Positions 23,595-33,822 of a stretch of 64,000 bases of DNA are shown in pieces; the first letter of the stretch is position 1, and each line of letters opens with the position of its first letter. The notes below the pieces were generated by a model. That model had not been told where the DNA came from and searched no databases. It saw only the letters and a list, made by a program, of their open reading frames with translations. This DNA is from Pseudozyma flocculosa PF-1 (taxonomy: Eukaryota > Basidiomycota > Ustilaginomycetes > Ustilaginales > Ustilaginaceae): the NCBI RefSeq assembly GCF_000417875.1, contig NW_006920878.1:359279-423278 (forward strand), written 5' to 3'. Position numbers and translations under genes: made by a program.

Positions 23595-24770
23595 ATGGCC
23601 AACACTGCAGCGGCGGCGACAACCACGACAGTGCCGCCGCAAAGGCGGTCCTTTTACGACGTCGAGGGTGAGTCGAATCTCCCCCCTCTCTTCCGCCACC
23701 TTTACGCCGCTGAGAGCCCTCCTGTACGCCTGTCTGCCTAGACGAGAGCAACAAACGCGATGTCGGCTCGCAGCCGGGCACCAGATGGACGCTCTCTTCC
23801 TTCAAACCTGGTTCTGGCGTCGCCGAATTGAGGAGTAGGGACATGTCCAAGCTGTGGCAGTATGTATCCCTCGGATCCCATCGCTTCCCGCTCGGTCTGT
23901 CGGGACAGACAGATCACAGGCCGCTTTGCTGACCGAAACGGCGGACATCCCTCTCCTGCTCGCTCCTCTGCTCTGACCTGCTCTAGGAGCGACGGAATGC
24001 AACCGCACCTGATCACGATCACCTTCTCGCGGCTCACGCACCTGACCCACGTGTCCCTCTACCTCGACGTGCGGCAAGACGACAGCTACACGCCGACCAA
24101 GCTGTGCATCAGGGCGGGGACGCACGCCTCGGACCTCATCCCCGTACGAACCAGGACGTTTGAGAGTCCGCAGGGGTGGAAGCACTTTCTCCTCGACAAG
24201 TCCGACACCTCGACGCCGGAAGAGGAAGAGGTCGACGACGACGACGACGACGAGGGGGAGGGAGGGGGGACGGGGAGGGGCAAGAGGGAGGGGATATGGT
24301 GCTGGATCGTCCAGGTGTGCGTGCTGGCCAACCACCTCAACGGCAAAGATACACACGTCAGGCGCTGCGTCATCTGGGGTCCTCCCGAGGGTGGGGAACA
24401 CGGCGACACTCGCGCGGATCGACAAGCGGTGGCGAGCGACAAGAGGGCGAGGATGGACGAGACTGAGGCTGTCGAAGCCGTCAAGAGGGCGCTGCAAAGC
24501 GGCCGAGCACCGACCGAGGACGCAGGATCGTCGTCCAATAACGGCCGCGACAGCGACGAGGACGAGCAACGCCGTCTCTTTGCCGCTGCGCCTGCCGCTG
24601 CCGCCACCCGGTCGGCTCAAGCAACGGCAGCTCAGCAACCGCAACAGCAACGACCGTCCGCCTCTATAGGCCTCGACGAGCTGCTCGGCCGAGCGCAGCA
24701 CTCCGGCTCCTCGTCTTCGACCTCCGCTCGCCGAACCACAGGCCTGAATCGCTTCGGCAGCCTTCGCTGA
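23595..24770 (+). CDS. APC10: Anaphase-promoting complex subunit Apc10/Doc1
   Basis: Three exons: 23595-23667, 23742-23859 and 23987-24770 (donors GTGAGT, GTATGT; phases 1 and 2), giving 324 residues. The DOC domain covers about residues 25-215 with the conserved WTLSSFKPGSGVAELR, WQSDGMQPHLI and NHLNGKDTHVR segments. Apc10 helps the APC/C ubiquitin ligase bind D-box substrates processively in mitosis. An acidic/Gly-rich insertion (about 30 residues, polyAsp then GEGGGTGRG) interrupts the domain between the HFLLD strand and the IWCWIVQV strand. The last ~100 residues are low-complexity, and the usual C-terminal Ile-Arg dipeptide is absent (ends SLR). Confidence 0.93.
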
Positions 24771-24898
24771 TGAAAATGCAGGCCGGCTCGAAGTCGTCTA
24801 TCGATTGTCCCTGGTCACAAGTCAGGCACCTATCTATCTAGCAAAAGCGCAGGATCCGGCGGTGGCGGCGGTGGCGGTTACGGCTACGACGGCCCTGC

Positions 24899-27724
24899 CT
24901 AGATGACGTCGAGCTCATCCATCCGCCCATCGCCTAGGCCGTACTCGTCGCTTTCCACCTCGCTCATCCAGTCCTCGTCGCTGTCGACACCACCCAAGTA
25001 GCCGCCGCCGCCTGCATGCATCGTCCTTGCCGCTGCACGGTCGCGCCCCTCGTCGTCTTCCTCGTCGTCGCTCGCGCCAAAGTGGTTGCGCAGCACGCGG
25101 TCCGCGAGCCGGTCCGCGTCCGCCTCCTCGTCGTCCGCCAGGCCACTCCGCCCCGCCCTAGAGAAAGCCAGGCTCGGCTTCTGCGGTGCTGCCCCCGCCC
25201 CCGAGGCCGACTGGCTGGCCGCCTCCTCTTTCTTGGGTCGGCCGCGACCCTTGCCCTTGGCCCCGCCTTCGGGCATGGCGCGGCTCTTGGCCTCGCCCCA
25301 GTTCTTGGCCGCCTTCTTGCCGTTGCCGGCGGCAGCGGCGGCGGCCTCCTCCTCCTCGCGCATCTCGTCCTCGACGCGGAGCATCTCTAGCTCGTCGCGC
25401 CCCGCGCCTAGAAGCGCCTCGATGTGCCGTGCATCGTTGAGCCGCTGTGCCCTGAGGAGGGCGCGGGCTTGGATCGGAAGCGATGAGCCGGAGCTCGAGG
25501 CAGCATCACGCCGCTGCCGTCGTCGGACTCGTCCGCCCGGCGAATGGAGGGAAAGCGTCGAGAGCAACAGCCTCTGGATCGGGTCCGACGCCTCCGAGTC
25601 GCTGCTCGAGTTGATGGCGCTTTCGTCTGTTGCTGCAACATAGCTGGCAACGCCGGTTGTGTCGCCAAACTGTGCGATGGGTCGATCCTTGTGCGGCGAG
25701 TGATGGATTGCGTAGCCAAAGAGGTCGTCGTCGTCGTCATCGCCATCGTCTTCAACGTCGTCATTGTCCCCGCTCTCGCCGACGATGTTGGCTGCGCGAT
25801 CGTTCTCAGCGCCTGGTCCAGGCCCAGATCCGCGACCGCCGGTGTCCGCTGCGGCTTCCTGACCGAGGCGCGACGTGGTGCGACTCAGGCTGGCCGCCTT
25901 GTTTCGCAAGGATCCGTAGCGCTGATAAGGAAGCACGGTGATGGTCTTGGCCTGACGGTGCCCGCCAGCACCCGCCATCGACTCGCCTTCGTCGTCCGAG
26001 AGTTCAATGGTCGACACCTTCCACGATGGCTGGTGCGAGTGCCGGTCCGCCTCGGTGGCGCGCTCTGCATCGAGCAGGTGTTCGTCGTCTGCTCCGCCAG
26101 CAGGGCTCGGTGTCGTGATCCCTGTCGCCGGAGATGAGGTGCGCCCGCCTCTGCCCACCCGCAGCGCCGAACTCGATGGTGCGTGGTCCGCCTCGGGGGA
26201 CGACGAATGTCCTGGCATCGACCTAGTGGCCCCGGGCGGCGACAGCGAGGCCTGGCCTGATCGGCTGCGGGCCGCGAGCTCTGCCGCAAAAAGTCCCCCG
26301 CCGGCGGTGTTAGGCCCAGCCACGAGGCTAGACGGTGGCGTGCCCAGCATCTCCTTAGGTAGCTTGACGGGTGCGTGGTTACCAAACGGCGACGCAAAGA
26401 GCGGCTGAAAGGAGCGAGAACCCCCGCTTGCGCTCCGTGGTAGCGATTGGGCCTGCGACGTCCCCCTGGACAGCTCTTTGCCGATCCGAACAGCCTTGCT
26501 GGGCGAGGACGGGAATTCTTCCTCATCATCATCGTCGTCGTCATCCTCATCATCGGACACACGAGGTCCGGTTCCGACAGCCTCGGCGGTCCTTGGGACG
26601 CCATTAGCCGCCCGCTGCCCGGGCTTCAAGAGCGATGTGATGCCGACGCCCAGCGCGGAGCCAAGGCTCTTGCTCTTCTGACCAGTAGGCCCGAACTTGC
26701 CTTGCTTTGAAGCAGACGGCTTCCCCAAGGACCCGAAGCCGTATGCAGCCAAGCCACCGACCGCGTTCCCCCTGCCCAGAGGTTTCCTCTTGTCGCTGTC
26801 TTGGGCCCAGCTGACGGCCATGCTTCCGTCGCCTTCGCTGTCCTTTGAGGCCAAAAAGGCTGCAAAGACTGCACCGGTGCCCCGTTTGACCGCCTTCCCG
26901 CCCTCGTGCTGCTTCGGCGTCGGTGGTACCTCTTCGCCCCGCAGCCGCTTCCTCGCCTTGGTCCGAGGCGTATAGGTGATCAGCTCGGTGCGGTCTGCGA
27001 TGTTCGCCCCGCTGCCGGTGCCGCGATCGTTGATGGGCGAGCGTGTCGAGTGCGAAGCCACGAGCATGCGCAGCTTCGAGGGCGATGCCGCATAGTCGTA
27101 ACGATCCCCGGTGGTGCCGCTCGGGGAGGCTTTGGTGGGCGTCATCTGGACGTCGATGATGGAGCCGGTCGGCGATGGTGGTGGGTGCTGGCGACCGCCT
27201 GTCTCGACCGTGCGCTGTGCCTGCGGTGTGAGTGTGGACGAAGAGGCGCGACTGTGTCGATCATCGGAGCGGCTGGGTGTTCTGAAGGGGTTGCCGTGGG
27301 TTGGCGTCGACGATGCATTAGAAGGGTGGGTGTCGGAGCTGCGTCGTGGTTTGGTCGGGGTCTTGAAAATGGCAGCATCTGGCTGCGTTCCGCTGGCGGC
27401 CGAGGAGGTCGATGCGGTGTCGTCCCTTCTCCTCTTGGGTTCCGGGGCGGGTGGATGATCTCTCCTGTGATGTGCGTGGTCTTTGCGAGCGCGGGCATTG
27501 TCGGTGTGGGCGGTGCTGCTGCTGGCGTGGCCGTCGCAGGCCGAAGAGGACCTCGATGGCTTGGGTTTTGAGGCGCCGCCCTCCGCCGAGATGGCGTTCC
27601 AAGTGTCGTAGGTGGAAGCGATCTCGGGGTGGCGGAGGATATCGCGCTTGGTGGGCTCCCTGCCGTGCTTTGCGCGGAACTGGCGCTGCCACTGCTTGAG
27701 CTCCTTGCGAAGTATCGACTCCAT
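24899..27724 (-). CDS. SLD2: Sld2/Drc1-like DNA replication initiation factor, 941 aa
   Basis: A single intronless frame of 942 codons from ATG 27724. The frame stays open for 143 codons further upstream, but that part is low-complexity and lacks the conserved start. The N-terminus (SILRKELKQWQRQFRAKHG, then EPTKRDILRHPEIASTYDTW) matches the conserved N-terminal motif of Sld2/Drc1, which when phosphorylated by CDK binds Dpb11/Cut5 and brings Pol epsilon and GINS to origins. Many Ser/Thr-Pro sites with nearby Lys/Arg (e.g. KTPTKPR) fit CDK control. The rest is Ser/Pro-rich and disordered, with acidic runs and a basic GKGRGRPKK stretch near residue 840. Assignment rests mainly on the N-terminal motif; the C-terminus is divergent. 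Confidence 0.7.
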   Translation of the reverse strand: MESILRKELKQWQRQFRAKHGREPTKRDILRHPEIASTYDTWNAISAEGGASKPKPSRSSSACDGHASSSTAHTDNARARKDHAHHRRDHPPAPEPKRRRDDTASTSSAASGTQPDAAIFKTPTKPRRSSDTHPSNASSTPTHGNPFRTPSRSDDRHSRASSSTLTPQAQRTVETGGRQHPPPSPTGSIIDVQMTPTKASPSGTTGDRYDYAASPSKLRMLVASHSTRSPINDRGTGSGANIADRTELITYTPRTKARKRLRGEEVPPTPKQHEGGKAVKRGTGAVFAAFLASKDSEGDGSMAVSWAQDSDKRKPLGRGNAVGGLAAYGFGSLGKPSASKQGKFGPTGQKSKSLGSALGVGITSLLKPGQRAANGVPRTAEAVGTGPRVSDDEDDDDDDDEEEFPSSPSKAVRIGKELSRGTSQAQSLPRSASGGSRSFQPLFASPFGNHAPVKLPKEMLGTPPSSLVAGPNTAGGGLFAAELAARSRSGQASLSPPGATRSMPGHSSSPEADHAPSSSALRVGRGGRTSSPATGITTPSPAGGADDEHLLDAERATEADRHSHQPSWKVSTIELSDDEGESMAGAGGHRQAKTITVLPYQRYGSLRNKAASLSRTTSRLGQEAAADTGGRGSGPGPGAENDRAANIVGESGDNDDVEDDGDDDDDDLFGYAIHHSPHKDRPIAQFGDTTGVASYVAATDESAINSSSDSEASDPIQRLLLSTLSLHSPGGRVRRRQRRDAASSSGSSLPIQARALLRAQRLNDARHIEALLGAGRDELEMLRVEDEMREEEEAAAAAAGNGKKAAKNWGEAKSRAMPEGGAKGKGRGRPKKEEAASQSASGAGAAPQKPSLAFSRAGRSGLADDEEADADRLADRVLRNHFGASDDEEDDEGRDRAAARTMHAGGGGYLGGVDSDEDWMSEVESDEYGLGDGRMDELDVI

Positions 27725-29871
27725 GGCTGTGGGTCGCCCGTCGTCGCAGTCGCAGAGATGGCGATGGCAATGGCGATGGCGAGGGTTAAAGGTGCGGCGT
27801 GGTCGATGGCAGCGTCGGAGCAGGGATCCGAAGAGGGTGTTGGTCGTTGGGTCGGTGGGCCGATAGGCTGGCCGGGACGGGTGCACATCGCTCGCCCCCC
27901 CGGAAAATTGCGAGCAGCAGAGCGGAGTGGGCGTCTCTTCGCCTGTGACCCCAAGACGCGTCGACGCGCCGGCCGGGCTCGTCGCGCAGAGTGCGGGCAG
28001 GCAGGGGGCAGGCGGGGATCGGTCAGGCCTGGCCAGGCCGTGTTGGTTTCGGGCCCCTCGGCTGACGCCCACCGAGCTCACCTCCGACCGCCCCAACATC
28101 GCCATGATGGTTAGAGGTGCCTGCTCGAGGCCATCCGGTAGTTCTCGAAACATCTGGCATGACGAGCTCGCCTCTTCCCCCCCTATGCAAGGAGCGGACA
28201 GTCTGCCGCTGTCCGACGTCGGTCAGCCTGGCCCCGAGCGCGTCCATTGCTCCCCGACCTACCCCGCCTAGCCTAATGCTCGCTGGGTTGGATCACCGCT
28301 CGACTTTGCACCGCAGAAGACGCCGATCAGCGCAGCAGATATGCCCATCCGTACGCGCAGCCATCTTGACTGGAGGTGGTCGGACCTCGATCCCCGTGCG
28401 GCCCAGTACGTGTCATGGGTCGGTCTAGTCGAGGCGACATGCTGAGACCGCCGTGTCCTTTGTTTTAGCGGGCTGCGCCGACGTCGGCTCAGGGGCGCCA
28501 TCCCCGTGCCAGGTGCTCGTCTCGAGGCAGACTCTCGAGATTTATTTGCCATGCCCGACTTTTCTGGCTATAACCTGCCCCGGCCGCGACCTGCAGGTGA
28601 ACCGAGCTTGGCCAGCTCTTTGCTACGGACGTGCAGATGCTGTCGGCGCCGGCGCCATATTTGCGGCCATCTTCAACACTTCTCGGCCTGACCCTCGGCC
28701 ACGGCCGTGCGTGCTGGACAGAAGAGCATCACCGTGTGTCATGGCCAGGCCGGGCTGCGAGGACCCGCTCGACTGGTGAGCGGGCGGCTGGCGTTAGCAA
28801 GGCCGCAAAGCCAACGCCGAAAGCGGGCGACGCTCTTTCTTTTGGACGGAAACGGTTGCTTGCCAGGAGGTGGTGGAGGCGCCTCGCCGCCGGACGAGAT
28901 GAGCGACCAACACCAAAGGTGACTGACTGGCCCGCCACCAGCATCGCAGGCAGGCTTGCCGCCCGCGCCTGCAGGCCGGCGGCCGTCGACTTGGCCCCGT
29001 CTTTGTCGCTGTCGCTTTCGAACAAACCGAAAATCAAAGCATGGGCTAGTTTGAATTCCGCCCGCTGCACGAGCTCAGGTCCAACTTCGGTCGGAAACCG
29101 CCGCTTCGGGACGGCTGGCGCGTCGTTTGCGTGCGAGAGAGGGGGCCCAACGCCAAGGCCAGCCAGCAGGTGGGCGGGCGACTCGCCGCCTGCCCGTTGG
29201 ACGGATGATCGGGCCGCCCGCCGCCCAGCAAGCCAGCCTAGCTCCGACGAAAAGACAGGCGAGCGGGAAGTGGGCGGGAAGGCGCAGGCTGTGCACGCCA
29301 GCCAAAGCCAGCCAAGCCAAGCCAAGCCAGCCAGCCAGCCAGCCCAGCCTAGCCCCTAGACAGCACAGCACAGCACAGCACAGCGAAACCCTCGACCCCG
29401 CCCGTCCGGCCACGCTCCGAGTGAGGGAGCGAGCGAGCGACCGGCTCTGGCGTGCTTGTGACCGACCGGCTGACGGCCGCCCTCCCCTGGCAGGCGGGCG
29501 GGCGGCCGATCTCTGAAACTTCAGCGGCCCCCTCACCCCACCGCCGCCACCATCACCAACACCACCACCACCACCACCATCACCGACGTCGTTCACCCCC
29601 TTCGACTCCGGCGACTGCGCCACACCCTCCTCTTCCTAACCTACTTTCCCCGTCATCTGCCCCCTATTGCTTTTTGCGCTTCGACGTAATCGACCACGAC
29701 CGACCACCGACAGACAAGATACGCCCACCGCATCCACCCACGTCCACCTGCTTCGCCACGTCTGCGCTCACGCACTCGGCCATTCCCGAGCGTCTCTGCA
29801 GCATTGTTGCGTACCAATCCTGATCCACAGCACACCACCGTAGTCCTCGAGCAGCCCCGCGAACAGCCACA
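27725..29871. other. Long divergent intergenic region, Sld2 / casein kinase 1
   Basis: About 2.1 kb between divergent starts. Open frames here have no recognised domain. It contains an AGCCA-type tandem repeat (29299-29346), a CAGCA repeat (29361-29384), CACCA-rich sequence near 29546-29585, and a long CT-rich leader up to the casein kinase start at 29872. Confidence 0.55.
29299..29384. repeat. Short tandem repeats (AGCCA)n and (CAGCA)n
   Basis: Two adjacent five-base microsatellites with a 15-base spacer: AGCCA/AGCC units at 29299-29346 and CAGCA units at 29361-29384. They lie in the presumed promoter of casein kinase 1. Confidence 0.8.
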
Positions 29872-31617
29872 ATGGATCTCCGAGTCGGCGGAAAGTGAGT
29901 GGATCTTGGCCTGCCACTCTGCCCCGCTCCCGACTACCCTGCTGACTCCTTGGCCGTGTCCCTGCGTCTGATCGTGTCCTTATCGCATTGCTCTCTCCGC
30001 TAAACGTGCTCGTCTTCGCCGATTCTACTGCCTCGCGATCATTTGCGCACCCTTAGGGTAAGTGGCTCCGCCTCGTGGAATTCCTGACTCTAGCAACCGC
30101 AGGGCCAAGGCTGTGGCGCTGACACGACTCGTCTCCTATCTGCTCGCTCTCGACCGCTCCCTCGCTCCCATACAGTACCGCATTGGCAAGAAGATCGGTT
30201 CGGGATCGTTCGGCGACATCTATCTCGGCATCAACATCATCTCGGGCGAGGAGGTGGCCATCAAGCTCGAGTCGATCAAGGCCAAGCACCCGCAGCTCGA
30301 GTATGAGGCCAAGGTCTACAAGACCCTCGCTGGCGGCGTAGGCGTCCCCTTTGTCAGGTGGTACGGCCAGGAATGCGACTACAACGCCATGGTCATTGAC
30401 CTCCTCGGCCCTTCGCTCGAGGACCTCTTCAACTTCTGCAACCGCAAATTCTCGCTCAAGACTGTCCTTCTGCTTGCCGACCAGATGGTGAGTGCCCCGC
30501 GAGTGCCTCTGTTTCCGCCGTCACTGCTTCAGAGCCCTTCCGAACAGACCGCCGGAGCGACCGCATGGACGAGACGGGCGGCGCACCGCACTTCGGCATG
30601 GGCGGAAGCCTGTCTCGGCACTCTCTCTCTCTGAAGCGAAGGCAGCTGACAGCCATGCATTGCCCCGCTCTTTGGGCTCTCGTCCCGCCTCTTGCAGATC
30701 TCGCGAATCGAATACTGCCACTCGCGCAACTTCATCCACCGTGACATCAAGCCCGACAACTTCCTGATGGGCATCGGAAAGCGCGGCAACCAGGTCAACG
30801 TCATCGACTTTGGTCTCGCCAAGAAGTACCGCGACCCCAAGACCCACCTGCACATCCCGTACAGGGAGAACAAGAACCTGACCGGCACCGCCCGATACAC
30901 GTCGATCAACACCCACCTTGGTGTCGGTGAGTCTACCTCGATCGCGGCGGCATTCCTGCAGTTCCGCGACAGGTTTCCGTCGAATCTTTGCCCCGAAGCC
31001 ACCGCTGACCTCGCTCCGATTCCCCTCCGCTCGACTCTCTAGAGCAATCCCGACGTGACGATCTCGAGTCGCTCGGCTACGTCCTCATGTACTTCCTGCG
31101 TGGATCGCTCCCGTGGCAGGGGCTCAAGGCGGCCACCAAGAAGCAGAAGTACGACCGAATCATGGAAAAGAAGATGACGACGCCGACGGAGCTTCTCTGC
31201 CGCGGCTTCCCCTCGGAGATGGCGCTGTACCTCAACTGCTGCCGCTCGCTGCGCTTCGACGACAAGCCGGACTACAGCTACCTCCGCAAGCTCTTCCGCG
31301 ACCTCTTTGTCCGCGAGGGCTTCCAGTACGACTATGTCTTCGACTGGAGCATCCAGCAGCGCGACGACGGCAACCCCCGCGGCGACGCCATGCCGATGAA
31401 GCAGGGCGCCACCCAGCTGCCGCGACGCAAGGTGCTGCCCCAGGAGGGCGACGAGGGCGTCAACCCGGGCATGGACACCACCCGCGCTGCCCACGGCACC
31501 GCCCGCGCCAACGAGAAGGCCTACCTCGCCCAGCAGCAGCAGCAGCAGGCCATGGCCGCCAACGCCGCTCAGCCGCTTCGCCGCGACGAGCAGCCGCGCG
31601 GCAACCAGTACTACTGA
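29872..31617 (+). CDS. Casein kinase 1 (CK1 delta/epsilon-like), with a one-nucleotide exon
   Basis: Five exons give 379 residues: 29872-29894, 30057 (one base), 30176-30487, 30698-30926 and 31043-31617. The joined start [20 protein letters not shown] is the near-invariant CK1 N-terminus; the K codon is AA + G, where G comes from the single-base exon between a TTAG acceptor and a GTAAGT donor. Kinase motifs: [11 protein letters not shown] loop, AIKLE lysine, [14 protein letters not shown] catalytic loop, [10 protein letters not shown] (DFG), [12 protein letters not shown] (CK1 SIN form instead of APE). The C-terminal tail after residue ~300 is Gln/Asn-rich and lacks a CAAX or Cys-rich lipid anchor, so it resembles the nuclear/cytosolic Hrr25/Hhp type. 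If the microexon is ignored, a 24-residue insertion or a frameshift results. Confidence 0.92.
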
Positions 31618-33822
31618 GGCGGCACATCGACGATGTGGTGCTACGCGCTCTGTCCTTCCGACGACATGTAGACCCGGCCCAGCTCGCGGCGATCCCTGGC
31701 AGGTCATCGGGACTGGCCAGTCGCGGCGGCCAGGTGTAGGGAAGGGCGCCAGCAATTCGTACGCGCCTTCGCTATCTAGGCGGAGCGAGCGCCGCAGTCG
31801 ATGAGGGGTAGGATAAGGGACGAACAAGAGCATCCGTGTCGGGATGCAAAGCTCGTCCCGATCCGCTGTGCTTGCCGTCCCGTACGGCCATTGTCAGCGG
31901 CCTTCGCGGGAAGCCGACAGACTTTCGCGTCCGCTGCAATGGCCGCGCAAGTCATGGCAGACCGTATGCCGCTCCGCATCCCTTTCGGCCACTTCACGGC
32001 TCCCTTCTCGTCTCCGGCAGTCAAGCGATGGGCTCTTTCAACAACACAAGATTCAGGCATGGATGGTCGATCAGCTGCACGATCCGATCTCGGTGAGATG
32101 GGACCAATTCCTCGCGGTAATGCGAGAGGGCTTCGGAGGAAAACAACACAGGAGCCCTCTGATCGGTTTTTGTGCAGCAAAATCAACTTCTTACGGCAAC
32201 ACGGTCGACACCTCGTTCCTCACCGCCATCTTCCGGCGACTGGACAGGCTTGAAGACCTGGACGAGAACGATGGCGATGATGACGACCAAGGCCGTCTCT
32301 GCAGCGGCCAGAGATCATCGCCACGCCACGACTCGTCCCCAACCCTGCTCTTCTCTCTGATCTCACAGCTTCGGTGCACGCCCGCGCGCGCACCATCCGG
32401 CTGAAAGGCTTCCGAGGAAAAGCGGGCACACGACGTTGCTCCGACACACGCAAGATAGTTTCCCAGGGTCGACATCCAGCCACCATCGCCTACCGCCTTT
32501 CATCCCATTCTCGATTCCCTCCCACCAAGCACGCTCCTGTGCAAGTCGGCCGCGCCAGGGCTCTCGGCACCTCGCGCGCTCGTCTTCCCACAACCCACAC
32601 ATCGCCGTCTATCGACGAACCCTTCGCTCTCGGCTCGGGGGCCATCCCACTGCATCCGGATATGTCTAGCGAGCACTGATTCTGCAGAGGCGCCTGCCCG
32701 GTCCACGTCGGCAGGTCTCGGAACACGCGAACACCCTCGACCTCTGCCGTGTCCGACTCGTCCTGACGCCGTCGTGGCAGGGCTGGCAAGTCCCTCTGCA
32801 GCGCGGAAGCGGTTGCGTCGGCCCTTGAGTCCACGGACGGCTCATCTGCCGCCGCCGACAAGCAAGCATTTGCCGAGCTTGAGCTTCGCACCCTCCATTC
32901 TGGTGCAAAGCGTAGCCGGGCCTCGACAGCCGGATCTCGTCGACCGAGGCGGCATGTGTGTGACGGCAGGCCCACCCGCGCGCCCGCTCCTTCTTCCTTC
33001 AGAGAAGGGGCCCGGTGCTCGGTGCGGATTCTCTGCAGTTCGTCACAGACTGTCACTACTCGGCCCAATTGTCCTTGCATCTCTCCCCCTCTCCACGCAC
33101 CTCTCTTGTTTCCTCCTCTTGTCGCCTTCTTTCCCCCGCTTCACTAGTCACTTCCCCTTTTCGTGTCCACCTTTCATCCCTTGCCACCCGGTCACGCCTC
33201 GTAACGACAGTCGCATCCCATCTTCCTCTCCCCCATCCTCATCGTCTTTCGACCCATCAATCGATTGTGATCAATCTCCTCGTCGTGCCTCGTCGTCGTC
33301 GTCGTCACCGTTGCCCTGCAACCTCGATTGTCTGCCTGCCCATCGCCGGCCCGCGAGCAGTCAAAGCGCCGCGAGCGCACATCTCAAGCAGGCTCGCGTT
33401 ACCTTTTCTCGACTCGAGCTGATCCTCCCTTCATCGGGCGATATGACATCTGGCAACCAATGGAGGACGTCTAACGCAGGCGTTTGCATTCTAAAGCTGT
33501 CGTCGCCATGGAGCGTAAGACGTCGAGATGGGATCGAGGCGTATATCGGCGAGAGATAGGCCCCGCGGGGAGGGAAGGGGGGGTTGGGCGGGAGGGGGTT
33601 GTCAAAGGCCGGAGCCGCGAGAGAAAGGGGGAAAGGAGGGGGCTGGGGGAAAGAGGGGGCTGGGGGAAAGGGGAAAGGGGAAATAGGAGGGATGCAGCTA
33701 GAGACGAGGGGGCGGACTCAAGCGGCGGCGGATGGCACCAAGAAGGCCTACAGGCCCTCTTGAGCGGTCTGTGTGGGAGCAAAAGGCGATTGAAGAGGAG
33801 ACAGCGACTGGCGCTCAGCTCT
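31618..33822. other. Long convergent intergenic region with pyrimidine-rich block
   Basis: About 2.2 kb between the 3' ends of casein kinase 1 (+) and the GH30-like gene (-). No open frame has a recognised domain. From about 33015 to 33450 the + strand is CT-rich like a 5' leader, yet no plausible coding start follows. From 33565 to 33720 the + strand is very G/A-rich (GGGGGAAAGG runs). Confidence 0.5.

Noticed and set aside
28631..29359. 242-codon + strand open frame in the Sld2/CK1 intergenic region.
   Set aside because: Low-complexity translation over microsatellites, no domain, no leader or splice pattern.
30103..30175. Alternative casein kinase 1 model using acceptor CGCAG at 30102, adding 24 residues before YRIGKK.
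   Set aside because: It breaks the nearly invariant CK1 N-terminus; the single-base exon restores it exactly. Kept as the main alternative to test.
32490..33080. 196-codon minus-strand open frame in the CK1/GH30 intergenic region.
   Set aside because: No domain, signal peptide or splice support; codon pattern is not distinct from the background.
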